Positions 10,951-21,983 of a stretch of DNA of 64,000 nucleotides are shown one piece after another; the stretch's first letter is position 1, and each line of letters starts with the position of its first letter. Below the pieces are notes generated by a model. The model did not search any database and was not told the DNA's origin. It saw only the letters and a program-made list of their open reading frames with translations. A program made the translations under genes and the position numbers. Source of the stretch: Cristatella mucedo (Eukaryota; Bryozoa; Phylactolaemata; Cristatellidae); NCBI GenBank assembly GCA_009760855.2, contig WPIO01000048.1:2081001-2145000 (forward strand), given 5' to 3'.

Positions 10951-11225
10951 GGCTGCCAGAGTCCGATAGTCAGTAGGCAAACTGAGTCGCGGCTCAGCTG
11001 CCTGCCGTACGAACTGGCTCGTCGGCATGGCAGGAGCCGTTGGTTCCAGTCCAGCATGTGTGTTAAGTGTGTGGGAAGAGACTTTGTTTTCTTAGGGGGC
11101 AATGCACAAATGTTTTAATATATTATCTGTGTTGCTATTAATGCTGCCGTGTCCGAGTTGACTGGCTAAGTTGGCTTTCGGCTGCATAGAATAGCCACCG
11201 GGTCGACTGGGCGACTCGGCCAGAA
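10951..11225. other. Unassigned segment between two L2 parts
   Basis: About 275 bases with no recognised content separate the L2 C-terminus from an L2 tail of the same orientation. It may be an insertion into one element or the gap between two. Confidence 0.35.
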
Positions 11226-11384
11226 TGCTGCACCCCTAACCATGTTATTCATTTCGTTTGTTTTTCAAGCATGATTCTACTTACCATTCCATTGCATTTC
11301 ACTTTACAGCAAATGTAAAGCGCCTAGAGAGAGATTAAGTTCTCTGAGGGCGCTTTATCAAGTGAATTATTATTATTATTATTA
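11226..11384 (+). repeat. L2 3' tail with ATT microsatellite end
   Basis: CACCCCTAACCATGTTATTC, then GCAAATGTAAAGCGCCTAG, GAGGGCGCTTTATCAAGTG and (ATT)n. It is a near-perfect inverted match to 10318-10480. It shows the tail hairpin clearly: AAAGCGCC pairs with GGCGCTTT around an inner AGAG/CTCT stem. Confidence 0.75.
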
Positions 11385-11604
11385 CTAAGCCCGAGCTTAA
11401 GTTTGGTGGTACGCTGGGTTCTGTCGGGCTCAAGTGGCCATCAGTTCCGGCCACTGCAATGCGTTTATCTTAACACGGGTACGTTGGGATGGTTTCTGTT
11501 CGATTGGCTCGGTTCGACAGGGAGCGCTGACATTTGCTCCGGAAGCTCTCGTGCGAAATGGGGCAGCAGTTGGCAAAGCTTCTTGTCCGGCATCCTGGAC
11601 TTGA

Positions 11605-11700
11605 ATAATAATAATAATGGTGATAATAATTAATACAGTTTTGCATGGTGCCCTCGGAGAACTAAATCTATTCTCTAGGCATGTGCTTTCACTTACCTCC
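11605..11700 (-). repeat. Degraded L2 tail, minus strand
   Basis: (AAT)n at 11605-11632 is followed by GGTGCCCTCGGAGAACTAAA and TATTCTCTAGGCATG, a diverged copy of the L2 tail read from its 3' end. Confidence 0.5.
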
Positions 11701-12139
11701 GTGCATGTGCCATTACAATAATGGCTTCTGGAATTCCATTTCCTCAAAACATGTCACATCGTGTGTCTCGGTGCCCGGCGACCCTAAGGACGACGTGTCG
11801 AGCGACGGCAGCAGCCAGCATCGCTGGCAACACTGCTGTGCCTTCGCTTTGAGATAGCTGTGCCGCTCCCGGCTTGCACCCGAAGGCAGCAGCAGCAGCT
11901 GCTGCTGCTGTTGCATGCCACTTTGCATAAGGGGAGGGGTTCTATTGGTGGCCGGTCGCGAAGCCAGCTGCTGCCACCTTGCCAAAGATGGCCACCGCCA
12001 AAGTCACTAAGGTCTTCGGTTCTTCTTCGTCTTCGTCTTGGTTCGCAACGGCTCCTAAAGGGCGGGTTGGCCGGACGGATGGCCGATGTCTTCCTAATTG
12101 TGTGCATATATTTATCACTTTACTTACTGGGCCTTAATG

Positions 12140-12310
12140 ATCCGTCCTTTTGAGTGATGCCACTGGGCATTCTACCATTAACCATATTTTTACCAGTTAA
12201 CACTGCATGTCACCTCAAGCCATTCCTGTTGACGTTGTGCATCTTACCCCTAATCATTTGATCCTTCTTCCTTTAAAGCATATGTAAAGTGCCTAGAAAG
12301 AGATTACGTT
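12140..12310 (+). repeat. Degraded L2 3' end, plus strand
   Basis: Fragments TGCATGTCACC, CTTACCCCTAATCATTTGAT and GCATATGTAAAGTGCCTAG correspond to the L2 3' UTR and tail. There is no ATT tract; it runs into another L2 piece at about 12330. Confidence 0.5.
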
Positions 12311-12329
12311 CCAGAAGACAGTAAGTTCT

Positions 12330-12565
12330 CGTCTGGTTTAGGAGCTAATCACTCCACAGGGTCAGCATTGCTTCGGGTATATAACGACACACTTAGGCAC
12401 GCAGAATAGATAGAGTCTCTCTGTTTGTTTTGCTCCATCTTTCGGCATCTGTTGATACTATCAATCACCAAGTCCTTCTTGAGCGCCTCTCATCTCGCCT
12501 GGCCTCACACGCACTGCATTGCAATGGTTCAGGTCCTATCTCATTGAGACTCCCGAGTATTGATA
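12330..12565 (+). pseudogene. L2 RT fragment
   Basis: Reads GANHSTGSALLRVYNDTLR then a frameshift into LLHLSASVDTINHQVLLERL, matching the L2 sequence around the first RT aspartate block. It stops where a minus-strand (TAA)n/L2 tail begins at 12567. Confidence 0.7.
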
Positions 12566-12566
12566 C

Positions 12567-13725
12567 GAATAATAACAATAATGCATTTGATATAGCGCCC
12601 TCAGAGAACTTAATCTTTTTCTAGGCACTTTACGTTTGCTGCAAAGGAAGCACGATCGAGTGATTAGTGGCAGCATGCCCAATAAACAACAAGAATAACA
12701 TGGTTAGGGCTGACATGCACAGGGTCAGCATGCAAGGCTGGTTAGTGGCAGCATCCACACTGCCAGTACGCATAAGCACACCAAGGACGAATCACAGGGA
12801 CCCATCAAACGATGTGCTGTAAAGTGGAAAAGTCAGGAGATGTCGTGACTCAAGTCGGGAGTGAGTTCCAGCCTGTGCAAGCATACGAAGTAAAGGCACA
12901 GTCTCCAAAAGATTTGAGATTTGTATTAAGAATGGGTAAACAGATTCCGAAAAGCTGGTGGTACGATGCTTAGCCTGGTGGGGAGTAGATCTGATTGATA
13001 GGTAGGCTAGAGCCAAAGAATAAAGTGACCTAAAAGTGAGCGACAGAACCTTGAAGTCGATGTGCCGCTTGACTGGTAGCCAGTGCAGTTCGGCAAGAAG
13101 TGGTGTGATGTGGCAACTGCGATGCTCACGACATACTAGCCTAGCTGCAGAGTTTTACACCAGCTGTACGCGCCTGATTGCACAGGCCGGTAGGCCAGCA
13201 AGCAGTGAGTTACAGAAGTCAAGACAAGATGTCCCAAATGCATGGACCAACTTAGACATGGTATCCTTATCTAAACAAGCCCACATTTTAGCAATATTTA
13301 GCTGAGAGTACCCAGACTTGAACGTGGAACCGATGTGGTCGTCTAATGAAAGGTTACTTTAGAACATGACACCAAGATTTCGCGCATATTTAAATGGAGA
13401 TGTGCCGGTAGTGCCGATTGTGAGCTTTAACCTTTCCAATATCTTAATTACACTTGGTTTACCCATAACTAGTAAGTTGGTTTTATCATCATTCGATTTA
13501 GGAAAGTTTGCTACCATCCATGTGCAGATGTCATCAATACATGCAGCAAGAGAGTTGAAAGAATTCGAGGTGCTCAAAGGCTGAGAGGGATCAAAGCAAA
13601 GGTATAACTGAGTATCATTCACATAGAAATGAAAGCCTATATTGTGCATGGCAATCATATCGGCAAGAGAAATAGTATTAACCGTGTGCTGGAGAGCTGG
13701 GTGGGACCAAAGCAAAGGCACAAAT
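12567..13725 (-). pseudogene. L2 element, minus strand, subfamily B tail
   Basis: Starts with an AATAATAACAATAATG tract and a tail of the type CTGCAAAGGAAGCACGATCG (shared with 18.46 kb), then 3' UTR and C-terminal coding sequence read backwards, up to a PSNDDKTNLLVMGKPS-type segment. Bases 13270-13725 form one arm of a 456-bp inverted repeat with 14787-15242. Frames are broken. Confidence 0.75.
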
Positions 13726-14604
13726 AATAATAATATAATAATAATATTGCACTTGATAAAGCGCCCTCAGAGAACTTAATCTCTTTCTAGGTGCTTTACA
13801 TTTGCTGCAAAGTGATACGCAATAGAATAGTAAGTAAAATCATGCTTGAAAAACAAACAAAATGAATAACATGGTTAGGGGTTACATGCACTGGGTCAGC
13901 ATGCAAATGTGGGTAGTGGCAGCATGAACAGTGTCAGCACGCATAAGCACATCGAGGACGAATCACAAGGACCCACTAAATGCTGTCCTAAATAGGTATG
14001 TTTTTAAGTTTCTTTTAAATGTGGTCAGGTCAGGGGATGTTCTGATGCAGGTCGGGAGGGAGTTCCAGGCTGTGGGAGCATACGAGCTAAATGCACGGTC
14101 TCCAAAGGATTTAAGGTTTGTACGAGGTATTTCTAGACTGTTGGATTCCGAAAAGCGAGTGGTACGATGCTTTGCCTGATGGGGTAGTATATCTGAAAGA
14201 TAGGCTGGAGCCATAGAATGAAGAGACCTAAAAGTGAGCGACAAAACCTTGAAGTCAATCCGTTGCTTGACTGGTAACCAGTGCAGGTCGGCGAGAAGTG
14301 GAGTAATGTGGCAACTGCGACGCTCACGACAGACAAGCCTAGCTGCAGAGTTTTGCACCAGCTGCAATCGCCTGATCGCACATGCTGGTAGGCCAGTAAG
14401 CAGTGAATGAGTGTCATCTGCATAGAAGTGAAAGCCTAGATTGTGCTTGGCAATCACATCGGCAAGAGGGAGAGGATAAACCGTGAAATGAACAGGACCT
14501 AGCACGAATCCCTGAGGTACCCCATATTTCAGAGGTCGCTCGGATGATCTTCGTTCATTCCTATCAATACTCTGGAATCTCCAGCTGAGATAGGACCTGA
14601 ACAA
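13726..14604 (-). pseudogene. L2 element, minus strand, 3' half with internal deletion
   Basis: (TAA)n at 13726-13750 and a full tail precede a long minus-strand ORF (14604 to 13963) that reads [31 protein letters not shown], then directly into SLLTGLPACAIRRLQLVQNS. The jump at about 14408 shows that the segment between the YADD motif and the C-terminal domain has been deleted without losing the frame. The C-terminus (RTTRFSE, AFSSYAPTAWNSLP) ends at 13963. The RT catalytic Y-A-D-D is intact here. Confidence 0.8.
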
Positions 14605-14609
14605 TCGCC

Positions 14610-15265
14610 ATGCCGTGTCAGTGATGCCCAGGCGAGATGGACAAAGATCATCCGACGAACCTCTGAAATATGGGGTACCTCAGGGATTCGTGCTTGGTCC
14701 TGTTCATTTCACGGTTTATCCTCTCCCTCTTGCCGATGTGATTGCCAAGCACAATCTAGGCTTTCACTTCTATGCAGATGACACTCATTTGTGCCTTTGC
14801 TTTGGTCCCACCCAGCTCTCCAGCACACGGTTAATACTATTTCTCTTGCCGATATGATTGCCATGCACAATATAGGCTTTCATTTCTATGTGAATGATAC
14901 TCAGTTATACCTTTGCTTTGATCCCTCTCAGCCTTTGAGCACCTCGAATTCTTTCAACTCTCTTGCTGCATGTATTGATGACATCTGCACATGGATGGTA
15001 GCAAACTTTCCTAAATCGAATGATGATAAAACCAACTTACTAGTTATGGGTAAACCAAGTGTAATTAAGATATTGGAAAGGTTAAAGCTCACAATCGGCA
15101 CTACCGGCACATCTCCATTTAAATATGCGCGAAATCTTGGTGTCATGTTCTAAAGTAACCTTTCATTAGACGACCACATCGGTTCCACGTTCAAGTCTGG
15201 GTACTCTCAGCTAAATATTGCTAAAATGTGGGCTTGTTTAGACAGAGATGCCATCTAAATTGGTC
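14610..15265 (+). pseudogene. L2 RT fragment, plus strand, inverted arm
   Basis: Reads [12 protein letters not shown] and [13 protein letters not shown], then re-enters the same YADD region again (FHFYVNDTQLYLC), so two overlapping pieces are joined near 14830. The second piece continues through SNDDKTNLLVMGKPS to an LGVMF segment. 14787-15242 is an exact-looking inverted copy of 13270-13725. Confidence 0.75.
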
Positions 15266-15268
15266 CTT

Positions 15269-15604
15269 TCACATAGAAATGAAAGCCTATATTGTGCATG
15301 GCAATCATATCGGCAAGAGAAATAGTATTAACCGTGTGCTGGAGAGCTGGGTGGGACCAAAGCAAAGGCACAAATGAGTGTCATCTGCATAGAAGTGAAA
15401 GCCTAGATTGTGCTTGGCAATCACATCGGCAAGAGGGAGAGGATAAACCGTGAAATGAACAGGACCAAGCACGAATCCCTGAGGTACCCCATATTTCAGA
15501 GGTCGCTCGGATGATCTTCGTTCATTCCTATCAATACTCTGGAATCTCCAGCTGAGATAGGACCTGAACAATCGCCATGCCGTGTCAGTGATGCCCAGGC
15601 GAGA
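15269..15604 (-). pseudogene. L2 RT fragment, minus strand
   Basis: The minus-strand ORF 15571-15305 repeats [22 protein letters not shown] and [13 protein letters not shown]. 15269-15522 is an inverted copy of 14640-14893, and 15374-15682 is a direct copy of 14407-14715 (offset 967). Confidence 0.75.
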
Positions 15605-16700
15605 TGGACAAAGATCATCCGACGAACCTCTGAAATATGGGGTACCTCAGGGATTCGTGCTTGGTCCCGTTCATTTCACGGTGCATACGAATTTATAGTC
15701 GAATTCTCTCAACTCCCTTCCTGCATGTATTGATGACATCCGCACAAGGATGGTAGCAAACTTTCCTAAATCGAATGATAATAAAACTACCTTACTAGTT
15801 AAACAAGTGTGATTCAGAAATTGGAAAAGTTAAAGCTTCAAGTCGGCACTACCAGCATATCTCCTGATAAATCTGCACGAAATCTAGGTGTCATGTTCCA
15901 AAGTGACCTTTCATCAGACGACCGCATCGGCTCCACGGTCAAGTCTGGGTACTTTCAGCTACGTGACATTGCTAAAAGTCGAGCTTGTTTAGGCAGGGAT
16001 ACTACATCTAAATTGGTCCATGCATTTATGACATCCCGTATTCACTTCTGTAACTATCTGCTATGGTAATGAAATGTATCTCCACCTGTAACTCGCCGAC
16101 CTGCACTGGCTCCTAGTCAAGCAGCACATCGACTTCAAGGTCTTGTCACTCACTTTTAGGTCCATTCCTTCTTTGGCTGGAGCCAAAGAAGGACAGCCAA
16201 AGAAGGAATGAACCTAAAAGTCTATTATCTAAAAGCCTACCTATCAGATCTACTCGCCCAACAGAGCAAGCATCGTACCACCCGCTTTTCGGAATACAAC
16301 ATTTTACCAATACCGCATACAAACCTCAAATCCTTTGGAGACCGTGCATTTAGTTCGTATGCTCCCAAAGTCCGGAACTCACTCCCGACTCGTCATGAAA
16401 ACTTCTGACTTGACCACATTTAAAAAGAAACTAAAAACACCTACTTATGACAGCATTTAGTGGGTCCCTGTGATTCGTCCTTTATGTGCTTATGCATGCT
16501 GACACTGCATGTTGTCACTATCCAAACTTGCATGCTGATCCTGTGCAAGTTACCCCTAACCATGGTATTGATTTTTTTTTAATCAAGCATAATACCACTC
16601 ACCATTCTATTGCGGTTCCTTTGCAGCAAATGTAAAGTGCCTAGAAAGAGCTTGAGCTCTGAGGGAGCAATATCAAATGTATTCTTATTATTATTACTAC
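15605..16700 (+). pseudogene. L2 3' half and tail, plus strand
   Basis: After [14 protein letters not shown] there is a short foreign join (about 15683-15698). Coding remnants follow: KLEKLKLQVGTTSISP, ARNLGVMFQSDLSSDD, then a deletion, LLAQQSKHRTTRFSE and AFSSYAPKVRNSLP. The 3' UTR and the tail GCAAATGTAAAGTGCCTAG end in an (ATT)n/(ACT)n tract at about 16680-16705. A 25-bp inverted duplication lies inside it at 16155-16178/16195-16219. Confidence 0.75.
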
Positions 16701-16879
16701 TACTATCAAGTTATCTGAGGATGCTGTACCAATATATTATTACTCCTAATACTATTAAGCTCTAGGCTTTGGGAGCACGCAATCTACAGGGCTCCAAAAG
16801 ACTGCATGTTGATTAGTGGCATAGTTAAATGACCTGAGTCAGAAGAACAGTAGGTAGGATACAGAGCCTGATTGGGAGC

Positions 16880-17055
16880 CGTTATGAAGCACTCGGTAAG
16901 GCGGTTGTTTCTCACGACCTCGGCCCTGATGTTGCGGGTTCGAATCCTGCGGTGGGCAATCTTTTATTGCCACTGCAAGCAGTGGTGATAGCCTTAAAGG
17001 CTCTTCTGTCGCTACACAAAAGAGGCTGTTAAATCAGCTAGTATTAAATTTAAGT
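16880..17055 (+). repeat. SINE-B copy (tRNA-derived)
   Basis: GGAGCCGTTATGAAGCACTC and GGTAAGGCGGTTG form the head, CGGGTTCGAATCCTG is a perfect RNA polymerase III B-box (GGTTCGANTCC), and the body reads TTTATTGCCACTGCAAGC then AAAGGCTCTTCTGTCGCTAC and AAAGAGGCTGTTAAATCAGC. It lacks the L2-type tail. Other copies: 43.9, 51.3, 57.4 and perhaps 60.0 kb. Confidence 0.65.
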
Positions 17056-17194
17056 AGTTCGGATAGGTTTCGACCACAGTGCTAATTGACATTAAGTCAG
17101 GCCACTGTAACAAAGGGCAGATCAGTACGGCTCACCACCCCTTCTAAGGCACTTTTGAGGCCCCAGTCGAGCTCTTTTAGAGCTTCTGCAACAT

Positions 17195-17600
17195 TAATAA
17201 TAATAATAATAATAATTCACTTGATAAAGCGCCCTCAGAGAACTCAATCTCTCTCTAGGCGCTTTACATTTGCTGTAAAGTGAAATGCAATTGAATGGTA
17301 AGTAAAATCATGCTTGAAAAACAAACGAGATGAATAATATGGTTAGGGGTGACATGCACAGGGTCAGCATGCAAATGTGGTTAGTGGCAGCATGCACAGT
17401 GTCAGCACGCATAAGCACATCAAAGACGAATCACAGGGACCCGCTAAATGCTGTCCTAAATAGGTGTGTTTTTAGGTTCCTTTTAAATGTGGTCAGGTCA
17501 GGGGATGTTTTGACGCAGGTCGGGAGGGAGTTCCAGGCTTTGGGAGCATATGAACTAAATGCACGGTCTCCAAAGGATTTAAGGTTTGTATGAGGTATCA
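17195..17600 (-). repeat. L2 3' end, minus strand, subfamily A
   Basis: (TAA)n, the tail with CTGTAAAGTGAAATGCAATTG, then 3' UTR and the last roughly 50 residues of the ORF read backwards. It stops at about 17600, with an unrelated insert to 17810 before more L2. Confidence 0.75.
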
Positions 17601-17814
17601 TTCCTGAAATTTAAAAAAAGTTACAGCCTATCTGTATATCTGCAAGCACCTAAGAGCACAAATAAGCAGCCGCTGCAGCAGCTGCTGGGCCACCTCAGCT
17701 GATGGGTGCCTACCTGTCAGCCGACACAGTAGGACGGCCAGGCGCAAGGCCATTCATATTAGAGCAAGAAAATGAAGGGACCAAAAAGCGTTAAAGTATA
17801 TACTCTCTGTTTGA

Positions 17815-17940
17815 TGGAGAGCAGGTGAAGGTTGGTAAGAAAGTGATGTAATGTGGCAATTGCGATTTTCACGGAAAATAAGCCTAGCTGCTGAGTTTGA
17901 TGAGTGCCTTATTGCACAGGCCGGAAGACCGGTGGCTTAC
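17815..17940 (-). repeat. L2 C-terminal fragment, minus strand
   Basis: GTGATGTAATGTGGCAATTG and AATAAGCCTAGCTGCTGAG match the ARLVCRE...HITPLL coding segment of L2 in reverse. It is probably the continuation of the copy at 17.2 kb. Confidence 0.5.
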
Positions 17941-18389
17941 GGCCAAGCGGGAAGGCTTTTTAGACTTCTTACTGGCCGACTACATGTGCCTGGCTCAGCT
18001 AACGTTCCATGCATCCTATTAGCTAGCCCTCGGCTGCTCAGGCACTTAGGCACACTCTAACACTTCCTCTGCCTTCTGCTGACACCGGTTTTCCTGACTC
18101 TCACAACCCTCAACTCTTGAAAATCTGCTAGGGCTTCACCTCCTTAAGGTAGTATGGCCGTCTTAGTGACTGCTTGAAAATTTGGAAGATTACTGGTTTA
18201 GGTGTAATGTCAGATAAGCGAATTGGCCTATTTTTGCTTTAGGTTTATAGTTTGGATTTAGGGGTTTGCATATAAGTGATGAATTCAGGTTTGCAGTCCA
18301 ACGTTTATGGCTTAGCAATGCTTAGGCAGATTTAGTGTTTCATGACTGCAGATAAGAAGTTAGTTAGGTTTACAGCTTATATATAATTT

Positions 18390-18455
18390 CTTTGTATAGC
18401 ACCATAATGCCATGGGGCTCAAACCTCGACCTAAGCCATCAAATACATTCACTTT
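18390..18455 (-). repeat. SINE-A fragment, minus strand
   Basis: TTTGTATAGCACCATAATGCC and GGGGCTCAAACCTCGACC correspond to the tail and B-box part of SINE-A in reverse. Confidence 0.45.
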
Positions 18456-18462
18456 GACCTTG

Positions 18463-19377
18463 GTAATAATGCATTTGATGTAGCACCCTCAGAGAACTCA
18501 ATCTCTTTCTAGGCACTTTACATTTGCTGCACAGGAAGCACGATCGAATGGTTAGTGGTAGCATGCTCAATACACAACGAGAATAACATGGTTAGGGGTG
18601 ACATGCACAGGGTCAGCATGCGAATGTGGTTAGTGGCAGCATGCACAGTGTCAGCACGCATAAGCACATCAAAAACGAATCACAGGGACCCACTAAATGC
18701 TGTCCTAAATAGGTGTGTTTTTAGGTTCCTTTTAAATGTGGTCAGGTCAGGGGATGTTTTGACGCAGGTCGGGAGGGAGTTCCAGCCTTTGGGAGCACAA
18801 AGGCACAGTCTCAGTCCAAAGGATTTGAGGTTCGTACGAGGTATAGGTAAACAGATTCCGCAAAACAGGTGGTACGATGCTTAGCCTGTTGGTGAGTAGA
18901 TCTGATAGGTAGGTTGGAGCCAAAAAATGAAGGGGCCTAAAAGTGAGTGACAAAACCTTGAAGTTTATGCGTTGCTTGACTGGGAGCCAGTGCAGGTCGG
19001 CGAGAAGCCGTGAGAAGTGGCAAAGACAAAGCTCACGACAGACAAGCCTAGCTGCAGAGTTCTGCACCAGCTGTAAGTGCCTCAGTGCACAAGCCGGAAG
19101 ACCGGCAAGCAGTGAGTTACAGGACTCATGATGGAATGTCACAACCGCACGGACTAATTTAGATGAGGCATCCCTGTCTATAAACAGGCCTGAATTTCAG
19201 CAATGTTACAGAGGTGAAAGTAGGCAGACTTGACTGTGGAGCTGATGTGGTCATCTAACGAAAGGTCACTTTGGAACATGTCACCTAGATTTCGTGCTAG
19301 ATTCAACAGGAGATATGCTGGCAGTGCCGATTTTGAGTTAGCTTTTCCAATATCTGAATCACGCTTGGTTTGCCCAT
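18463..19377 (-). pseudogene. L2 3' half, minus strand, subfamily B
   Basis: Begins with a short TAATAATG end and the tail CTGCACAGGAAGCACGATCG. Coding read backwards includes LLAGLPACALRHLQLVQNS, ARLVCRELCL, LLADLHWLPVKQRINFKVL and, beyond a frameshift, LARNLGDMFQSDLSLDD. It ends near GGTTTGCCCATAAC at 19380 next to a SINE-A scrap. Frameshifts disable it. Confidence 0.75.
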
Positions 19378-19419
19378 AACTTCGTCGGGTGGGCACCTTG
19401 ACCACTGGGCCAAACAGCA

Positions 19420-21980
19420 GAACATCAAGGGTTATGGCAGGGCAATGTTTGGCTTTCTGATAAGCGCTGATCCCTGCAAGATGTGGTGAAATATTGGGAG
19501 GGGACAGGTAGCCTAAGCATTGCCCAAGGAATGGGTAGTTATGCCCCACACTATGAAATTTATCTTCTCATGACAGCACATTTATGTATATCTCTCAAAG
19601 ACTAATGGAATAATCAGCATGCAAACTGGCACAAACAACAAGGGCAACATGAGCTATCTTTGATGCAACCATAGCTGTCAAGTTGACCTTCTGAAGATCT
19701 GTAAGAGTCAAGGTTACGTTTTTCACTCGACTTCAGCCAAACATGGCTTTATAACTAAATCGACAGATTTAATACTAGTCAATGTTCCAAGTATGCCAAA
19801 CCTCTAAAAAGATGCAGGACACTTGGCCAGCGAAAAGTGACATTCTAAAAAGATAAAATATTGTTGACATGTCTAACTTTGGGAAGTGTCGTTAAATTGA
19901 AGTTCAATGTCATTAGGGAGGTTTATACAACTTTGAAGCACATATCTAGGAACTTGTACTTCAAATTTCACATTAATCGGATCATCATTAGCCTACCTGT
20001 GATATTTGCAGGACATGTGAGTGAAACGACGACTACGGCATAACATGACAGACACAGCCAGTTCTTCATACAAATCAGTCTATCTACTAAGGTTCAATAT
20101 GCACGAAAGCGGCTGGAATAATGTGCAAGGTCAAACAATTATAAACTTCAAATTTATCGTTCAACTAATATCCGAGATATAACATCTATACAATAGCAGG
20201 GGGGAGTTGAAAACCGAGGCAGTGCTGGGTTGGTGGCAAGGGTTTTTACGCGAAAGGTAGATGACAACTGTGCCAGCAATAAGCGTTGCATAGACCGTTC
20301 AATAAATAGATAAATACACACCTTTTTATGACTAATTCAACATTACAAAACCCTTATATAGCACCAATAAAACATGTCTACTAAAGCGGCACGCTCCAAT
20401 GCGGGTGGCATACAAGCCGGCACTTCACCCGTAATAATTACGCTGACCCCTAAAGAAATCGCAGCTACAAACAGCAGAAATGAGTAGTTGAAATCAACTT
20501 AATTTCCCTTGAATAGAATTGAACTAACATGTGCAGACTAATTCCCAGTGTACAACGCGATAAGTAACTGGGCGCTCGGCGGCGGCGGTGACCGGAGTCC
20601 GTCGACAGACTTAACTCGTGGCGAATGGCCGCATCAAGAACATGATGAGCGGTCCGAGGGTGCAATCGGTGCGGTGATTATGGACTCTTCAGCTACCGCG
20701 GGCCCGGCGGCAGTAAATTGCATTATCGCATACGATTGCACTGTAGCCGAACGATATCCACTTCCGGTCAGACTGGCTAGAAATGATTGGCGCAACGCAA
20801 AGAGTAACGATGCGCATACCATGTAAACAAATGTGCATTTGCCTTCGGTAGCCGTTCGCCGAATTCAGAGAGCTGCCTCCCAAGGGTGGACCTTCGCTGG
20901 TTTGGATTTACGCTTTTTGATTGTTGTCACTACCAGTCGGAGAGTTGACTTCGAGGGGGCGCGTCATTATTTCGAAATGTGTGCGTTTTTTTTACATGGT
21001 TTTAAGTGGTGGTCTGCTACGACTTTTATTTGCAGTTCGCCAAAAAACTTCACTCCGCTGCCGTCATATTAACAAAACTCATATTATTGCAACCTGGCTT
21101 AGGAGCAAACAGAACTGCTGGGGGCCCTAGGTACGTTAGACTACCGGGGAGGGGGGTGGGGGTACACAGGAAACACGAGGCCAGCCCCCTAAGACGTAGG
21201 ACATTTTCGGATAGGAGCAATTGGGACAGCGGGGCTACGATCTCACAAGTAAAAAATCACGGCAACATTGGTCAGCATTGTGACATATCTCAGCTGGCCG
21301 AGGGCGCCAGTTCATAGGTGGGAAACGAAACGCTGCAGGGGGAGACTACAAGCAAAACGCTAAAGGGAAGCGCGAAATATACCAGCCATAGCAACGAGCG
21401 TGTCAGGTGAAAATGAAAAAAAGCTTTTCTTTGTGAAGAGGAAGGAAGTCACCATTTGACCCGTGGGGTACCACACGAGGAGAAGACAGGGAATCCACTG
21501 CAATTATCAAGTGCTCACCCTGAAGTTGCTATCGGAAGTTTGACCGAACCTCTGCTTTACACGTCACTCCTCAGCAACTTTGAACTGAACTAGTGCTAAG
21601 AGGATCAAGTCTATTTCATAGCACAGAAGGTTCATTTGCTAAAAAAAAAAGGGGTGATCGAGCCATGAGCACCGCCCGGTTCAAGAGGCAACTAGTCACT
21701 AGGAATGAAGTTAAAGAGGACCTGGCGAGTATAATCTCTCTCTAAACAGTTGGAATATTGCTTCTGTTGTCTGCCCTTCCCCGCGTCACCAAACTCGCTG
21801 ATCGTCACATGAATTGGCGAATGAGTTTAGCCAGTGGAGGAAACCTGAAAAAGTAATTGCCCGTGACAACACCCCTGCTCGCCGTCAGGCTTTCACCAGC
21901 CGGAAAGAAACAAGAAAGACTTCTCAAAGGAAGTAGAATAAATACTGCTATAGAGGCATGAATCTTTTTTCGGAAAAACA
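19420..21980. other. No gene supported
   Basis: Mixed unique sequence. A GC-rich patch around 20570-20760 and a G-rich patch near 21150 stand out, but I see no exon set, RNA gene or clear repeat. Confidence 0.35.
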
Positions 21981-21983
21981 GAG

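Noticed and set aside
11222-11384. Terminal inverted repeats of a DNA transposon formed with 10318-10480
   Set aside because: Both ends are ordinary L2 tails in opposite orientation, as found many times elsewhere.
13366-13584. 72-codon ORF antisense to L2, found identically again at 14928-15146
   Set aside because: It is a shadow frame of the L2 coding strand, duplicated because the inverted repeat duplicates the DNA.
16880-16960. A tRNA gene suggested by the GGGTTCGAATCC sequence
   Set aside because: Only the B-box and a rough A-box are present and no cloverleaf can be drawn; related copies recur with the same downstream body, so this is a SINE.
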